This document shows positions 7,983-16,715 of a DNA stretch of 52,746 nt, piece after piece; the first letter of the stretch is position 1, and every line of letters begins with the position of its first letter. A model generated the notes under the pieces. That model was given only the letters and a program-made list of their open reading frames with translations. It made no database searches and was not told the DNA's origin. Location: positions 1 to 52,746 of the forward strand of contig CAYQMF010000035.1 of assembly GCA_964418595.1 (NCBI GenBank), read 5' to 3'. The position numbers and the translations under genes are program-made. This DNA is from CAYQMF01 sp964418595 (GTDB taxonomy: Bacteria; Planctomycetota; UBA1135; UBA2386).

Positions 7983-9207
7983 CGGAGGCGACGGCATCGA
8001 AGAGCTTGACGTCGCGCAACAACAGCTCGGTGAGGTCGAGCGCGCGCGTGATCCCGTCGGGCGCCGCAGTGACGCGCACGGCGAGCACGTTCGTGTCCGT
8101 CGCCTCGCGTAGCAGGTAGGCCTGCTCGAGCGCCTCGCCGTCGACGACCAGATCGCGCACTCCGAGGCACTCCATCTCGCCCAGGCGCACCCGCAGGAAG
8201 CGCGCCGCCGGCGACTGTCTCGCCAGATCGTCCTGCAGTTCGGCGAGGAGGGCGTCGTGGCTCTGACCGCGGTGCTGGCGCCGGTCGAAGTTGATCTGCA
8301 CGGCGCCGTCGGGGTGGTACACGAGGAGGCGGCGTCCGTCGTCGAGCGCGAACCAGCCGAACGGCAGCCGAAGCGAGGCGAGGATCGCGCCGGAGGCCAC
8401 CTCCACCCAGCGAGCGTCCGTGTCGGTCGCGTGCACGCGCGGCGCAAAGCCGATGCCCCGCTCGCGCATGCGCACGTTCTGCGGGTGATCGGGGTCGAGG
8501 GTCGCGGCGTCGTCGGCGAGGGCGAAGGCGGCGTGGGGCGAGGACGGGGCCTCGGGTGCGCTCGGCCCGGCGTCTGTCGCCGCGGGTTCGGGCGTCGGAT
8601 CGACAACAGGTGTGGGGGCAGGTTCCGGCGTCGGTGCCGGCGCGACCCGGGGACCGGCCAGGAACGACGACGGCGGCAGCGTCGTGCCGGGTGCCGTCAG
8701 GGGCGCGCGCGCGCCGAGCGGCGTCGTGAGCGTGAACGACCGCAGCATCGTGCGGAGCATGTCGTTTGCGCCGAGCCACATCGCCTGCGGCGCCATCACC
8801 GAGACCTGGATCAGCCGCCCACCGTCCTCGACCATGGCGAGCCGCGCGCGCAGCACCGTCTCGCCGGCGCGCTGCATGCCCCAGCACGCCACGGCGGCGT
8901 GCGGGCCGAGTTGCTCCTGCTCGACCTCGCCGGGGTCGCAGCCTTCTTCGCCTGCCGCCCACGCAAGCCACTGCGCGACGGCGCCGTCCTCATACGCCGG
9001 TCGCGCCGCGACCGCGAACACCAGCGCCCCGTAGCTCGCGACCGCAACGCAGAGGGGAGCGAACGCAGTGGGCTTGTCGAAGTCGATGTCCTCCGCCGGC
9101 AGGTCCGCGAGCTGCCAGTCGGTCGGCTTGAGGAACGAGAACTCGATTCCGGCGAGGCGGGCGGGGACCCGCGTGGGCACGAAACCGGTGGGCGTGGGGT
9201 CGCTCAT
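7972..9207 (-). CDS. Hypothetical protein with two DcrB/DUF1795-like domains
   Basis: 411 residues from ATG 9207, without a signal peptide. Residues about 15-165 and 250-405 each look like a PsbP/DcrB (DUF1795)-type alpha/beta sandwich: an opening phrase of the type FSFLKPTDWQ or LRLPFGWFAL, and a late phrase like GGRLIQVSVMAP or ALEQAYLLREATDTNVLAV. A Pro/Ala/Thr-rich linker (about 185-240) joins them. The family assignment is by resemblance only. It sits upstream of the ankyrin gene in a two-gene unit. In some bacteria DcrB-like proteins accompany secretion-system effectors, but nothing else here supports that role. Confidence 0.6.
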   Translation of the reverse strand: MSDPTPTGFVPTRVPARLAGIEFSFLKPTDWQLADLPAEDIDFDKPTAFAPLCVAVASYGALVFAVAARPAYEDGAVAQWLAWAAGEEGCDPGEVEQEQLGPHAAVACWGMQRAGETVLRARLAMVEDGGRLIQVSVMAPQAMWLGANDMLRTMLRSFTLTTPLGARAPLTAPGTTLPPSSFLAGPRVAPAPTPEPAPTPVVDPTPEPAATDAGPSAPEAPSSPHAAFALADDAATLDPDHPQNVRMRERGIGFAPRVHATDTDARWVEVASGAILASLRLPFGWFALDDGRRLLVYHPDGAVQINFDRRQHRGQSHDALLAELQDDLARQSPAARFLRVRLGEMECLGVRDLVVDGEALEQAYLLREATDTNVLAVRVTAAPDGITRALDLTELLLRDVKLFDAVASDAR

Positions 9208-9349
9208 GGTCGATGAGGATGGCGCCAGGGTCGTTGGCGAGCGGACAGGATCCGAAAGGGGTGGGCGACTCGCGCGGTCCCAACGGTGTCGCGGTAGCCA
9301 CCGGATGCCGAGGATCCGCCCGACGCCGATTGCGGTTCACGCGCCGGCT

Positions 9350-9357
9350 GCTAGCGT
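9350..9357 (+). promoter_or_regulatory. Candidate promoter: GCTAGCGT with upstream TTGCGG
   Basis: GCTAGCGT matches the window's -10 pattern and ends 29 nt before the ATG at 9386. TTGCGG at 9330-9335 lies 16 nt before TAGCGT and could be a weak -35. A GGAG (9377-9380) five nt before the ATG is one of the few clear Shine-Dalgarno sites here. Confidence 0.5.
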
Positions 9358-9385
9358 CCCGCTGCCCTCCTGCCCCGGAGACAAG

Positions 9386-10429
9386 ATGCCCCAGACTGCC
9401 CTCGCGCCCGGCCGCGGCTACATCGACTACATCGACCACGGCAACGACACGCTCATCGTCGTCGGTTGGATGGTGGTGCCCGACCGCCGCATCAGCGGCT
9501 TTCGCATCGAGATCGACGGCGTCGAGCCGATGTGGTCCCCAGCGCGCGTCCTGACGTGGTTCGGCGATTTTTATGGCCACCTGAAGGACACGGAGGGCGG
9601 TGGCTTCTCGGCGCACGTGCCCTACCCGCACGAACTCACCCATGAGTTCCGCAACCTGCGCGTGGTCGGGATCGACTCGGCGGGCCAGGATTGCGGCTAC
9701 ATCGAGATGATGCTCCGCGTCGCGGGCACGATCGCCATCCCGTTGCCGCCGGAGCCGCTGCGCGTGCGCGTCTCGCAGCAGGCGAGCGAGCGCTTCTACC
9801 GCGTCAACGGGATGAAGCAGGCCGGCGAGTTCTACGGCGCGATGCGCAAACACTGTGACATGGCGACGACGCGCAAGCTGCTGGACTGGGGCTGCGGGTG
9901 CGGCCGCATCGCGTCGGTGTACTTGGCGTTCATGCCGTCGCTCGAGGTGTACGGCTGCGACATCGACGCCGAGGCCATCGCCTGGTGCGAGGACAACCTC
10001 GCCAGGGGCCGCTTCACCACGGTGCCGCTCCTGCCGCCGACGTCGTACGCCGACGACTCGTTCGACGTCGTGATCGGCTACTCCGTGTGCACGCACCTGT
10101 CCCGCCAGAACCAGGCCAAGTGGCTCGACGAGCTGCGCCGCATCACGCGGCCCGGGGGGACGGTGTTCCTCTCGGTGCACGGCGAGTTCGCCGCGAAGTT
10201 CATCGCCCCGGAGAGTGGGATCCACGCCGAGATGGAGCGGGACGGCATCTCCGACCGGGTCTACGACCCCTACCTCGGTGACGTCGCGCCGGAGGGCTAC
10301 TACCTGGGCGTGTTCCAGACCGAGGCGTACACCCGGCGCGTGTGGTCCGAGTTCTTCGACGTGATCGACTACCTCGAGCGCGGGTCGGGCAACTACCATG
10401 ACCTCGTGGTGCTGCGGAACCGGAAGTGA
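9386..10429 (+). CDS. Class I SAM-dependent methyltransferase with N-terminal beta domain
   Basis: 347 residues from ATG 9386, supported by GGAG five nt upstream. Residues 160-290 form the Rossmann methyltransferase fold: motif I LDWGCGCGR (166-174), an acidic loop CDID (191-194) after beta-2, DDSFDVVIGYSVCTHL (motif IV region) and LRRITRPGGTVFLSVHG (motif VI). Residues 1-120 form an extra beta-rich domain (WMVVPDRRISGFRIEIDGV) of the kind found in glycan- or surface-modifying methyltransferases. The substrate is unknown. It is a single gene, followed by a GC hairpin. Confidence 0.85.
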   Translation: MPQTALAPGRGYIDYIDHGNDTLIVVGWMVVPDRRISGFRIEIDGVEPMWSPARVLTWFGDFYGHLKDTEGGGFSAHVPYPHELTHEFRNLRVVGIDSAGQDCGYIEMMLRVAGTIAIPLPPEPLRVRVSQQASERFYRVNGMKQAGEFYGAMRKHCDMATTRKLLDWGCGCGRIASVYLAFMPSLEVYGCDIDAEAIAWCEDNLARGRFTTVPLLPPTSYADDSFDVVIGYSVCTHLSRQNQAKWLDELRRITRPGGTVFLSVHGEFAAKFIAPESGIHAEMERDGISDRVYDPYLGDVAPEGYYLGVFQTEAYTRRVWSEFFDVIDYLERGSGNYHDLVVLRNRK

Positions 10430-10437
10430 GGCAGTGG

Positions 10438-10452
10438 CCGCCCAAGGGGCGG
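10438..10452 (+). terminator. GC hairpin after the methyltransferase gene
   Basis: CCGCCC (10438-10443), loop AAG, GGGCGG (10447-10452), starting 8 nt after the stop. There is no adjacent T-run, so this is only a weak terminator candidate. Confidence 0.4.
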
Positions 10453-10484
10453 TCAGGGCTCGCAGGTTTTCTCGGGATTCGCAC

Positions 10485-10490
10485 TAAGGT
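10485..10490 (+). promoter_or_regulatory. Possible -10 element TAAGGT upstream of the ATPase-FRG pair
   Basis: CACTAAGGT fits TAnnnT but lies 133 nt before the ATG at 10624, leaving a long leader. A TATCCG at 10589-10594 is a poorer alternative. The promoter of this pair is uncertain. Confidence 0.25.
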
Positions 10491-10623
10491 CCGACGGGGG
10501 GCGTGAGTACGGGCCCCCGAGCGCGTCGAGACCGTCCCTGAGCCTCGATCCGTCCTGCCCAGGGTCCTGTTGTCGCGAATCGGGTCGGTATCCGGCACGC
10601 TGGAGTCTCCGAGCGCAGTTGCC

Positions 10624-12231
10624 ATGTCCGATGCCTCGTCCGTCCCCGGCGCAGAACCGCGTCGCGCGCGCAGCAACCAGGGGTTTCCGTTCGGCAACCC
10701 GGACGGATCGCGAGCCGACATCGCGGACGTCCTGCGTGACTTCGTGGAGTTCGATGCGGCGCGCTACGGGATGGGCGTGGGGATGCCGGAGTCGGACCTG
10801 TCCTGGCGGGTCGTGGCAGGGCCCAAGGGATCGGGCAAGACCGTCTACCTGCGGCGAATGCGGGCGGCAGCTCTCGCCAACAACTCGCTGTACGTCGACG
10901 ACGTGCAGAACGATGCGCCGGCCACGGAGCGGGTGTTCGAGTTCACGCAGCTCTGGGGCCAGAGCGTCCGCACGGAGCGGTGGACGCGCGCCTGGACCTG
11001 CGCGATCTACCGATCACTGACGACACACATCCTCGGAGTCCAGGCACTCTCCGAGCAGCTGTCGCGATCCCAGGTCGACGCCCTGCTGGCCTTCCGCGAG
11101 GAGCTGGTTCCTCGGCCGCGTGCGCGCACCTCGATCTACAGCCAGATGATGGAGATCCTGAACGCTGCGAGCACCCAGCACCGCGGCGCCCAACTCCTCG
11201 ACGACCCGGCGTGGGCGGCGCTCGAGACCACGCTGGCCGACATCCTGAAGTCCCTGCCGCCGGTGTACTTCCTGATCGACTCTCTGGACGAGCGCTACGA
11301 GAACGCACCCTCGGTCTGGCTCCAGTGTCAGCGTGGTCTGTTCTACGCCACCATGGCACTGCTGCGGGACTCGCGCCTCGGTGGCCGCCTTCATGTGTGC
11401 GTGTCCGTGCGCGACCACGTGTACTCCTCGGTACTGCGGAGCGAGCACGCCGATCGGTACCGGGGCTCGCCCCATATCCGGCTGTTGCAGTGGAACGGCC
11501 AGAATCTGAACAGCCTGCTCACCGAGAAGGCCAACCGGCTGGTCGACAGCGCTTGTCTCGTACCGGGTGCCGCGCTGCCCATGGAGCGGTGGTTGGGGAC
11601 ATCGCGGATGGTGGACGCGCACCAGACGGCGTTCGGCATCGCGGACTACATCACGGGCCACACGCGCATGACGCCGCGCGACATCGTGCAGGTCGGCAAC
11701 CGACTGTGTGAGGTGGTGAAGGACGTGAAGGCCCAGGGGCTGGCTCCCGCGGCTGCCGTGCGGACGATCAAGCGCGCGATCCAGGACCACGCGCGCGAGA
11801 TCGGCGTGGATCAGCTTCGTGTCTGTGCCAACCAGATCCTGTCGGACGGCGCGCCGCCAGACTCCGGGCGCAAGGAGTACCTCGACGCCTACCTGCCCAA
11901 CCCCTCGTACGACGTCGGGCACGAGGACACTCTGCGGAAGGTCCTGCGCGTCGTGAACCGCTCGCGCCTGAGGCGGTCGGATCTCGATCGGCTGAACGAC
12001 CTCGGTCGCCAGGAGTTCGGCGCGACCACCGACCTCGGCCAGGTCCTGTGGCAGAATCACCTTCTCGGCATGCGCGTGCGCGATGGCCGGAAGAAGGTCG
12101 ACGTGTACTTCAGCGGCAGCATCGGCGACTGGCGACTTCCCGACGACGAGCAGATCTACGTCCTGCATCCGATCGCCTGCGCGGGCGCGAAGCTCGCCGG
12201 CCGTCAGCGGGGCAGGCGCAACGATCCGTGA
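10624..12231 (+). CDS. P-loop ATPase of the ATPase-FRG pair (KAP/STAND-like)
   Basis: 535 residues from ATG 10624; an in-frame TTG at 10570 is less likely. Walker A is GPKGSGKT (66-73). Walker B is VYFLIDSLDE (214-223), with the acidic pair after a hydrophobic strand. LHVCVSVRDHVY (256-267) follows as a probable sensor strand. The C-terminal part (about 425-520) looks like a winged-helix-type domain ending in IYVLHPIA. No membrane segment is seen. The layout resembles single-protein P-loop ATPases often found in defence or conflict loci, but no named family is certain. The stop overlaps the FRG gene start (GTGA, 12228-12231), so the two products are probably made together and cooperate. Confidence 0.75.
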   Translation: MSDASSVPGAEPRRARSNQGFPFGNPDGSRADIADVLRDFVEFDAARYGMGVGMPESDLSWRVVAGPKGSGKTVYLRRMRAAALANNSLYVDDVQNDAPATERVFEFTQLWGQSVRTERWTRAWTCAIYRSLTTHILGVQALSEQLSRSQVDALLAFREELVPRPRARTSIYSQMMEILNAASTQHRGAQLLDDPAWAALETTLADILKSLPPVYFLIDSLDERYENAPSVWLQCQRGLFYATMALLRDSRLGGRLHVCVSVRDHVYSSVLRSEHADRYRGSPHIRLLQWNGQNLNSLLTEKANRLVDSACLVPGAALPMERWLGTSRMVDAHQTAFGIADYITGHTRMTPRDIVQVGNRLCEVVKDVKAQGLAPAAAVRTIKRAIQDHAREIGVDQLRVCANQILSDGAPPDSGRKEYLDAYLPNPSYDVGHEDTLRKVLRVVNRSRLRRSDLDRLNDLGRQEFGATTDLGQVLWQNHLLGMRVRDGRKKVDVYFSGSIGDWRLPDDEQIYVLHPIACAGAKLAGRQRGRRNDP

Positions 12232-12953
12232 CCGCCATCCGCGAGGTCCGCTACCCCACGTGGTGGGAGTTCAAGCGCGACATGGTGCGCGACCTCTTCG
12301 GCGGAGAGACCTTCGTCAAGAACCGCTACCTCTTCCGCGGTCAGGCGAGCGCCGACTGGTCGCTGACATCGTCCTTCGACCGTCGCTTCGAGCGGCTGCC
12401 GGTCGAGCGTCGGGCGGACGTGGCGCAGAGCATGCTCGCGTGTTTCCGGGAGGAGTGTGCCCGCACCGGTGACCGCGGCACCGCGTGGTCGAACCACGAC
12501 GCTGCGCAGATCGCGCAGCACTACGGCATGCCGACCCGGCTGCTGGACTGGAGCACGAGCCCGTACGTCGCCGCCTTCTTCGCGTTCGCCGACGTCGTGA
12601 AGCTCGGCACGAAGGGCAAGGTCGCCGTGTGGGTGATAGGTCGCGAGAGCGTGTGGCTCCGCGCGCAGGACGTCGCGGTGATCCCGGCCAACCACGGCAT
12701 CGACGTGCGCATGCGGAATCAGAACGGTTGGTTCACTTTCATGCGCGAGGGCCACACCTCGCTCGACGGCCTCGCACGGGCGGCGGGCACGGGCGACACC
12801 AGCCTGATCCGGATGCTGATCCCGTGCGAGGAGTGCGTCGGGGCGCTTGCCGACCTCGACGCGATGGGGATCAACCACGCCGCGTTGTTTCCGGGGTTCG
12901 AGGGCTTTGCCAAGACCGCGGAGCTTCGCGCCCTGCTTGCCTCACGCGACTGA
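12228..12953 (+). CDS. FRG-domain protein, partner of the upstream ATPase
   Basis: 241 residues from GTG 12228, whose first bases overlap the ATPase stop. It shows both hallmarks of the FRG domain: YLFRGQASADWSLTSSF (34-50, FRG at 36-38) and QHYGMPTRLLDWSTSPYV (97-114) leading into AAFFAF. The biochemical role of FRG domains is not established. The conserved Arg in the FRG strand and the later STS/FFA motif recall ADP-ribosyltransferase-like folds, but that is my inference. No signal peptide or membrane segment. The tight coupling to an ATPase suggests the ATPase senses or remodels and the FRG protein is the effector. Confidence 0.85.
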   Translation: MTAIREVRYPTWWEFKRDMVRDLFGGETFVKNRYLFRGQASADWSLTSSFDRRFERLPVERRADVAQSMLACFREECARTGDRGTAWSNHDAAQIAQHYGMPTRLLDWSTSPYVAAFFAFADVVKLGTKGKVAVWVIGRESVWLRAQDVAVIPANHGIDVRMRNQNGWFTFMREGHTSLDGLARAAGTGDTSLIRMLIPCEECVGALADLDAMGINHAALFPGFEGFAKTAELRALLASRD

Positions 12954-12992
12954 GTCGCCGCCACGCGTGCCTCGAACCCGCGCCGTCGAGGA

Positions 12993-13000
12993 GCTATGGT
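12993..13000 (+). promoter_or_regulatory. Candidate -10 element GCTATGGT; decides the SGNH start
   Basis: GCTATGGT fits the window's -10 pattern. Its ATG (12996) is in frame with the SGNH gene, but if this is a promoter the true start must be the ATG at 13011, 10 nt downstream. Confidence 0.4.
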
Positions 13001-13010
13001 CCGCGGGCCG

Positions 13011-14738
13011 ATGCCTGCCACCCGTCGCCCCAAACGTCGCCTGCGCGCGCTCCTCCTGGGGATCGGCGGTGGCCTCGTCGCTGCGGAGGTGCTGCTGCAG
13101 ATCGCAGCCCTGGTGCTGGCGGGCAGCGCTTCGGCGACGGGCGCGGGTGCGGCGACGATCCTGTGCTGCGGGGATTCGTTCACCTTCGGTCTCGGCTCGT
13201 CGGCGCCGGCGCACGCCTACCCGGCGCAGTTGGAGGCGATCCTGCGCGAGGGCGGCAAGACCGACATCGTCGTCGCCAACGCCGGCTGGCCGGCGCAGAC
13301 CTCGCGCGAAGTCCTCGCCAACCTGGCGAAGGACCTCGCGGCGCGCTCGCCGCGCCTCGTGTACGTGCTGATCGGGATCAACGACGTGGGCTGGGCGCCG
13401 GCGCGCCTCACTGCCGCCGAGGAGAGCGCCGGCGGCGCGGGCCAGGGCTGGCGCTTCGAGCTGCGGCTGCCGCGGCTGTTCCACACCTTCACGCAGTGGC
13501 TCGGCGGTGGTCCGAGCTACTCGCGGCACGGCCGCGAGGGCGTGCCGTTCCTCGGCGTCTGGCACCGCGAGGATCTGGAACTCGCCTTCGAGCGCGGCGG
13601 GCAGTTGCGGCTGGGGACGGCGGTGTGCGCGTGGCGGATGGAGGGTGAGCGCTTGTTCGTGCGCAGTGGCCTCGACGTCGAGGTCCCGGTCGCGTGGCAC
13701 CTCGACGACGCCCGGCTCGAGATCACGCTGCCTGGCACCCCCGTGCCGTTGCAGTTCACGCGCGGCGGGGCGCCGCGTCGCGCGCCGTTGCAGGCGTCGC
13801 GCGATGCACTCGGCGCCGGGAACCCCGACGCGGCCCGCACGGCGATCGTGCCGCTGCTCCACGACCCGGTGCTCGGTGGCGAAGCGCTGCGCCTGTGGTT
13901 CGCCGCGTCGGCGGAGCTCGGCGACGAGGAGGCGGTCACCGCCAAGGTGCGCGAACTCGAAGCGGCGGCGGCGGGCGGCGAAAGGGCGGCGTGCGACGCG
14001 TGGCTCGCGGCGTTGCTGATCGTCGGTCGCGTCGACGAGGCGTTGCGCCAGGAAGAGCGCCTCTTCCACGCGGGCGTCGACCACGCACCACTCGCCGGCA
14101 TGCTCCTCGACCTGTCACTCCTGCCGGCGCGGCACCGGCTCGTGCACGAGCGGATCGCGGCCCTGCTCGGGGCCGGCGAGGTCCTGCCGCGGCTGCGCCC
14201 GTGGCTGCTGCGCTGGCATGCGTTGAGCCTGCGCGATCGCGAGCCGCGGCGGGCGCTTGCGGCGATCGTCGAGGCCGAGATCCTCGAACCGCACGCGCCG
14301 TTCTCCAGCGTGACCCTCCGCCACCCGGCCTTCGATCGCGCGCTGCTCGACGAGGTGCTCGGAGCGCTGGCGGCGTCGGCCGAGGCGGGGGATCGCGTGC
14401 GCGCGCTCTGGGGCGAAGGCGCCACCAACACGAGCGCGGTAGCCGCGACCATGCGCGATCATCTCGTGCGCGTCGCGGCGCGGTGTGCAGCCAGCGGCGC
14501 GCAGTGCGTGGTGCTCGGCTACCCGTTCCTGGAGCGGACCGTCGATCGCGTCCTGGTCGAACTCGCGCGCGACGATGGCGTCGCCACGCTCGCATTGGCG
14601 CCGGTCTTCGACGCGGCGCTGCGCACACGGCGATGGGACGAACTCTTCGTGATCGACGGCCACTGCGGCGACGCGGGCTATCGGTTGATGGCCGAGGCCG
14701 TGGCCGAAGACGCCGCGCGTCGCCTCGGCGGCAAGTGA
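13011..14738 (+). CDS. Membrane-anchored SGNH/GDSL-type hydrolase with a large helical insert
   Basis: 575 residues from ATG 13011; ATG 12996 would add five. A single N-terminal hydrophobic segment (11-37) anchors or exports it. Block I is GDSFTFG (54-60, nucleophile Ser56), block III is GIND (122-125), and the last block is DGHCGDAGY (549-557), giving Asp and His. Between blocks III and V lie about 400 residues, far more than in a plain SGNH enzyme. Part is a beta-type segment (about 190-240); the rest is helical and TPR-like. SGNH enzymes are esterases, lipases or O-acyl transferases/esterases of glycans. The substrate is unknown; an envelope glycan is plausible. Confidence 0.82.
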   Translation: MPATRRPKRRLRALLLGIGGGLVAAEVLLQIAALVLAGSASATGAGAATILCCGDSFTFGLGSSAPAHAYPAQLEAILREGGKTDIVVANAGWPAQTSREVLANLAKDLAARSPRLVYVLIGINDVGWAPARLTAAEESAGGAGQGWRFELRLPRLFHTFTQWLGGGPSYSRHGREGVPFLGVWHREDLELAFERGGQLRLGTAVCAWRMEGERLFVRSGLDVEVPVAWHLDDARLEITLPGTPVPLQFTRGGAPRRAPLQASRDALGAGNPDAARTAIVPLLHDPVLGGEALRLWFAASAELGDEEAVTAKVRELEAAAAGGERAACDAWLAALLIVGRVDEALRQEERLFHAGVDHAPLAGMLLDLSLLPARHRLVHERIAALLGAGEVLPRLRPWLLRWHALSLRDREPRRALAAIVEAEILEPHAPFSSVTLRHPAFDRALLDEVLGALAASAEAGDRVRALWGEGATNTSAVAATMRDHLVRVAARCAASGAQCVVLGYPFLERTVDRVLVELARDDGVATLALAPVFDAALRTRRWDELFVIDGHCGDAGYRLMAEAVAEDAARRLGGK

Positions 14739-14755
14739 TCGGGAGCGCACGCGCG

Positions 14756-14773
14756 GTGTGCGGGATGGCACAC
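14756..14773 (+). terminator. Hairpin after the SGNH gene
   Basis: GTGTGC (14756-14761), a 6-nt loop, then GCACAC (14768-14773), 18 nt after the stop. No T-run follows, so this is a weak candidate. Confidence 0.3.
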
Positions 14774-14842
14774 GCAGCCATGCGCAGGCACTTCGCTCGC
14801 CCTGGTCCGTTACGCATCGATCGGGCGTGGATATGCCTGTGC

Positions 14843-15412
14843 ATGCGCGATCCCTGCAACCTCGTGCGCACCACATCGGGCGCGATCCTCCTCCTCCTGG
14901 CCGCTTGCGGCAGTTCGAACTCGCGGCGACCGCCGAATGTCGGCACCGGCAGCGACCTCGTCGACTTCGTGCAGCCGCGCGTGTACGGCGCGCGGCAGGT
15001 CGAAGTCGTCGGTGTCGACCCCGGCGTGCCGCCTCGAATCGAGGGCGACACCACGCAGGCGACGGGCCTCATGCCCCCGCGCGTCGGCGCCGACCTGCAC
15101 GTCGATGGCGTGCGCGTCACGGCGATCGATGGCCTCGACGTCGCCCTGGCGACCCGCACCGACGACCCCGACTTCGAGGTGCTCACGCATCGCAACAGCA
15201 TCGACGGCAATGGCGTCGCCTTCGAACTCGACCGGCGCAGCCGGCACGGCGACGCGACCGGCTCGCACCTGCAACTCGCCCTGCAGCCTGACGGCGCCGG
15301 CAACCTCGTCGGCATGCTGCGCTACCGCCGCAGCGACGAGAAGGCCGGCGTGGACGAAGGCGCCACCTACCGGATCGTGTTCGCGCCGCGAGGCCTCGAC
15401 GGCGGGCGGTGA
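14843..15412 (+). CDS. Small hypothetical lipoprotein
   Basis: 189 residues from ATG 14843, chosen because it places a signal peptide and lipobox LAAC (Cys22) at the normal distance. The mature part starts GSSNSRRPP and contains mixed beta-type sequence (VDGVRVTAIDGLDVALATRT; LQLALQPDGAGNLVGMLRYRR). It may be a single small beta domain. No family was recognised. It is flanked by unrelated genes and seems monocistronic. The 214 nt downstream (15413-15626) hold no gene that I can support. Confidence 0.65.
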   Translation: MRDPCNLVRTTSGAILLLLAACGSSNSRRPPNVGTGSDLVDFVQPRVYGARQVEVVGVDPGVPPRIEGDTTQATGLMPPRVGADLHVDGVRVTAIDGLDVALATRTDDPDFEVLTHRNSIDGNGVAFELDRRSRHGDATGSHLQLALQPDGAGNLVGMLRYRRSDEKAGVDEGATYRIVFAPRGLDGGR

Positions 15413-15626
15413 CCGTTCAAGTGGCGCCCGGGGCGTGATCCGGACGGTTGCATCAGCCGGCCGCAGTGGCCTCGGGTCGGTCACACGGTCCGAGTCCTGA
15501 TGGACCTCGTGTTCGTTCGCGGGGTACATGCGCGCCGGCACTTGTTGACCGAGCGGTTCTTGGCGAGGATCCTCCGGCCCACGACGGGTCGGCACGCGGT
15601 GTGTCGGACAACGGGGGGGGAGTCGG

Positions 15627-16631
15627 ATGGATCCTCTACTTTCCTCGTCTGCCTGGTGGCGTCTCTTGCGATGGGCGATTCCGGCGACCGTCGGTTCGGT
15701 CGCGATCTTCGTGCCAGCCCTGGCGGCGCAGACGGAGTGGGACATGCGCGTCTGGAACGGTCGGGCGGGGCACGCTCTCGCCTTCGACAGCGTGCGCGGG
15801 AAGGCGGTGTTGTTCGGCGGTTCCCGGCACAGTCTTCTCCGCGGCGTCCCCTACTCCACCCTCTCCGACACGTGGGAGTGGGACGGCACCGTCTGGAACC
15901 CGCGGAATCCGACCACGGTGCCGTTCTCGCGCTCCGGCCACGCTCTGGCGTTTGACAGCGCACGAGGAAAGACGGTTCTCTTCGGAGGGAACAGCGGCGG
16001 ATCCTCCACGTGTCTGAACGACACCTGGGAATGGGACGGTATCGCTTGGTCGCTGCGCTTCATCGCCAACGGGCCGACCTGTCGGCGCGGGCACGCGCTC
16101 GCGTACGACAGTGCGCGCGGCGTGATGGTCGTGTTCGGAGGCATCAGTCACCCCAGTCGGGGCAACGGTGAGCCATTGTCCGACACGTGGGAATACGGTC
16201 CGGTCAACCCGGCGCGTTACTCGGCTTTCGGCCATGGATGCCAGGGCACCGCTGGGGTGCCTGCACTCGCTGCTGCGACGGGCCAGCTTCCATGGATAGG
16301 AGGCACGTTCTCCCTACGGCTCACCGGCATCCCGAACAACGCTCCGGCGGTGGTCTGCTTCGGTGCCTCGCGGACGGTGTGGCCGCCGCTGGCGCTGCCC
16401 TTCCCGCTCGATCCGCTGGGCATGGCCGGCTGTGTGCTTTTTGCCAGCGGCGAGTTCCTAGCGACGATGCCGACTTGCGGCAACGCCGGTGCGCTGAGCG
16501 TTGTCCTCCCCAACGATTCAGGGCTGCTGGGAGGAGAGTTCTTCAACCAAGCGCTCATCGTGGATCTTGTTGCCAACGCTGCAGGGCTCACCGCTTCCAA
16601 CGCGGCAGAGGCAACCATCGGCGCGAGGTAG
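15627..16631 (+). CDS. Secreted Kelch-like repeat protein (3 units) with the shared C-terminal domain
   Basis: 334 residues from ATG 15627, preceded by a G-rich run (GGGGGGGGAG) that can serve as a ribosome-binding site. The signal or anchor segment is at residues 11-34. Three units of about 50 residues follow the pattern GHALAFDSARGKTVLFGG...NDTWEWDGIAW, typical of planctomycetal Kelch-like propellers. Three units are too few for a whole propeller, so it may oligomerise. Residues about 195-334 are the shared terminal domain, with LLGGEFFNQALIVD. Probably extracellular; role unknown. Relatives in this window are at 26846 and 39388. Confidence 0.8.
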   Translation: MDPLLSSSAWWRLLRWAIPATVGSVAIFVPALAAQTEWDMRVWNGRAGHALAFDSVRGKAVLFGGSRHSLLRGVPYSTLSDTWEWDGTVWNPRNPTTVPFSRSGHALAFDSARGKTVLFGGNSGGSSTCLNDTWEWDGIAWSLRFIANGPTCRRGHALAYDSARGVMVVFGGISHPSRGNGEPLSDTWEYGPVNPARYSAFGHGCQGTAGVPALAAATGQLPWIGGTFSLRLTGIPNNAPAVVCFGASRTVWPPLALPFPLDPLGMAGCVLFASGEFLATMPTCGNAGALSVVLPNDSGLLGGEFFNQALIVDLVANAAGLTASNAAEATIGAR

Positions 16632-16715
16632 CGGGCTGAACAGGGTCCGTGACCGGCCCGCAGGGATCCCCCGCCGCGTCTTGACGACGCCATCCGCGCA
16701 GAGACCATCCGGCGC

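Noticed and set aside
10570..10623. TTG at 10570 as the ATPase start
   Set aside because: A rare start codon with no supporting site, adding 18 unremarkable residues; ATG 10624 preferred.
12996..13010. ATG at 12996 as the SGNH start
   Set aside because: This ATG lies inside the GCTATGGT promoter-like element, and GAGGAG sits only two bases from it; the ATG at 13011 gives a better geometry. The difference is five residues.
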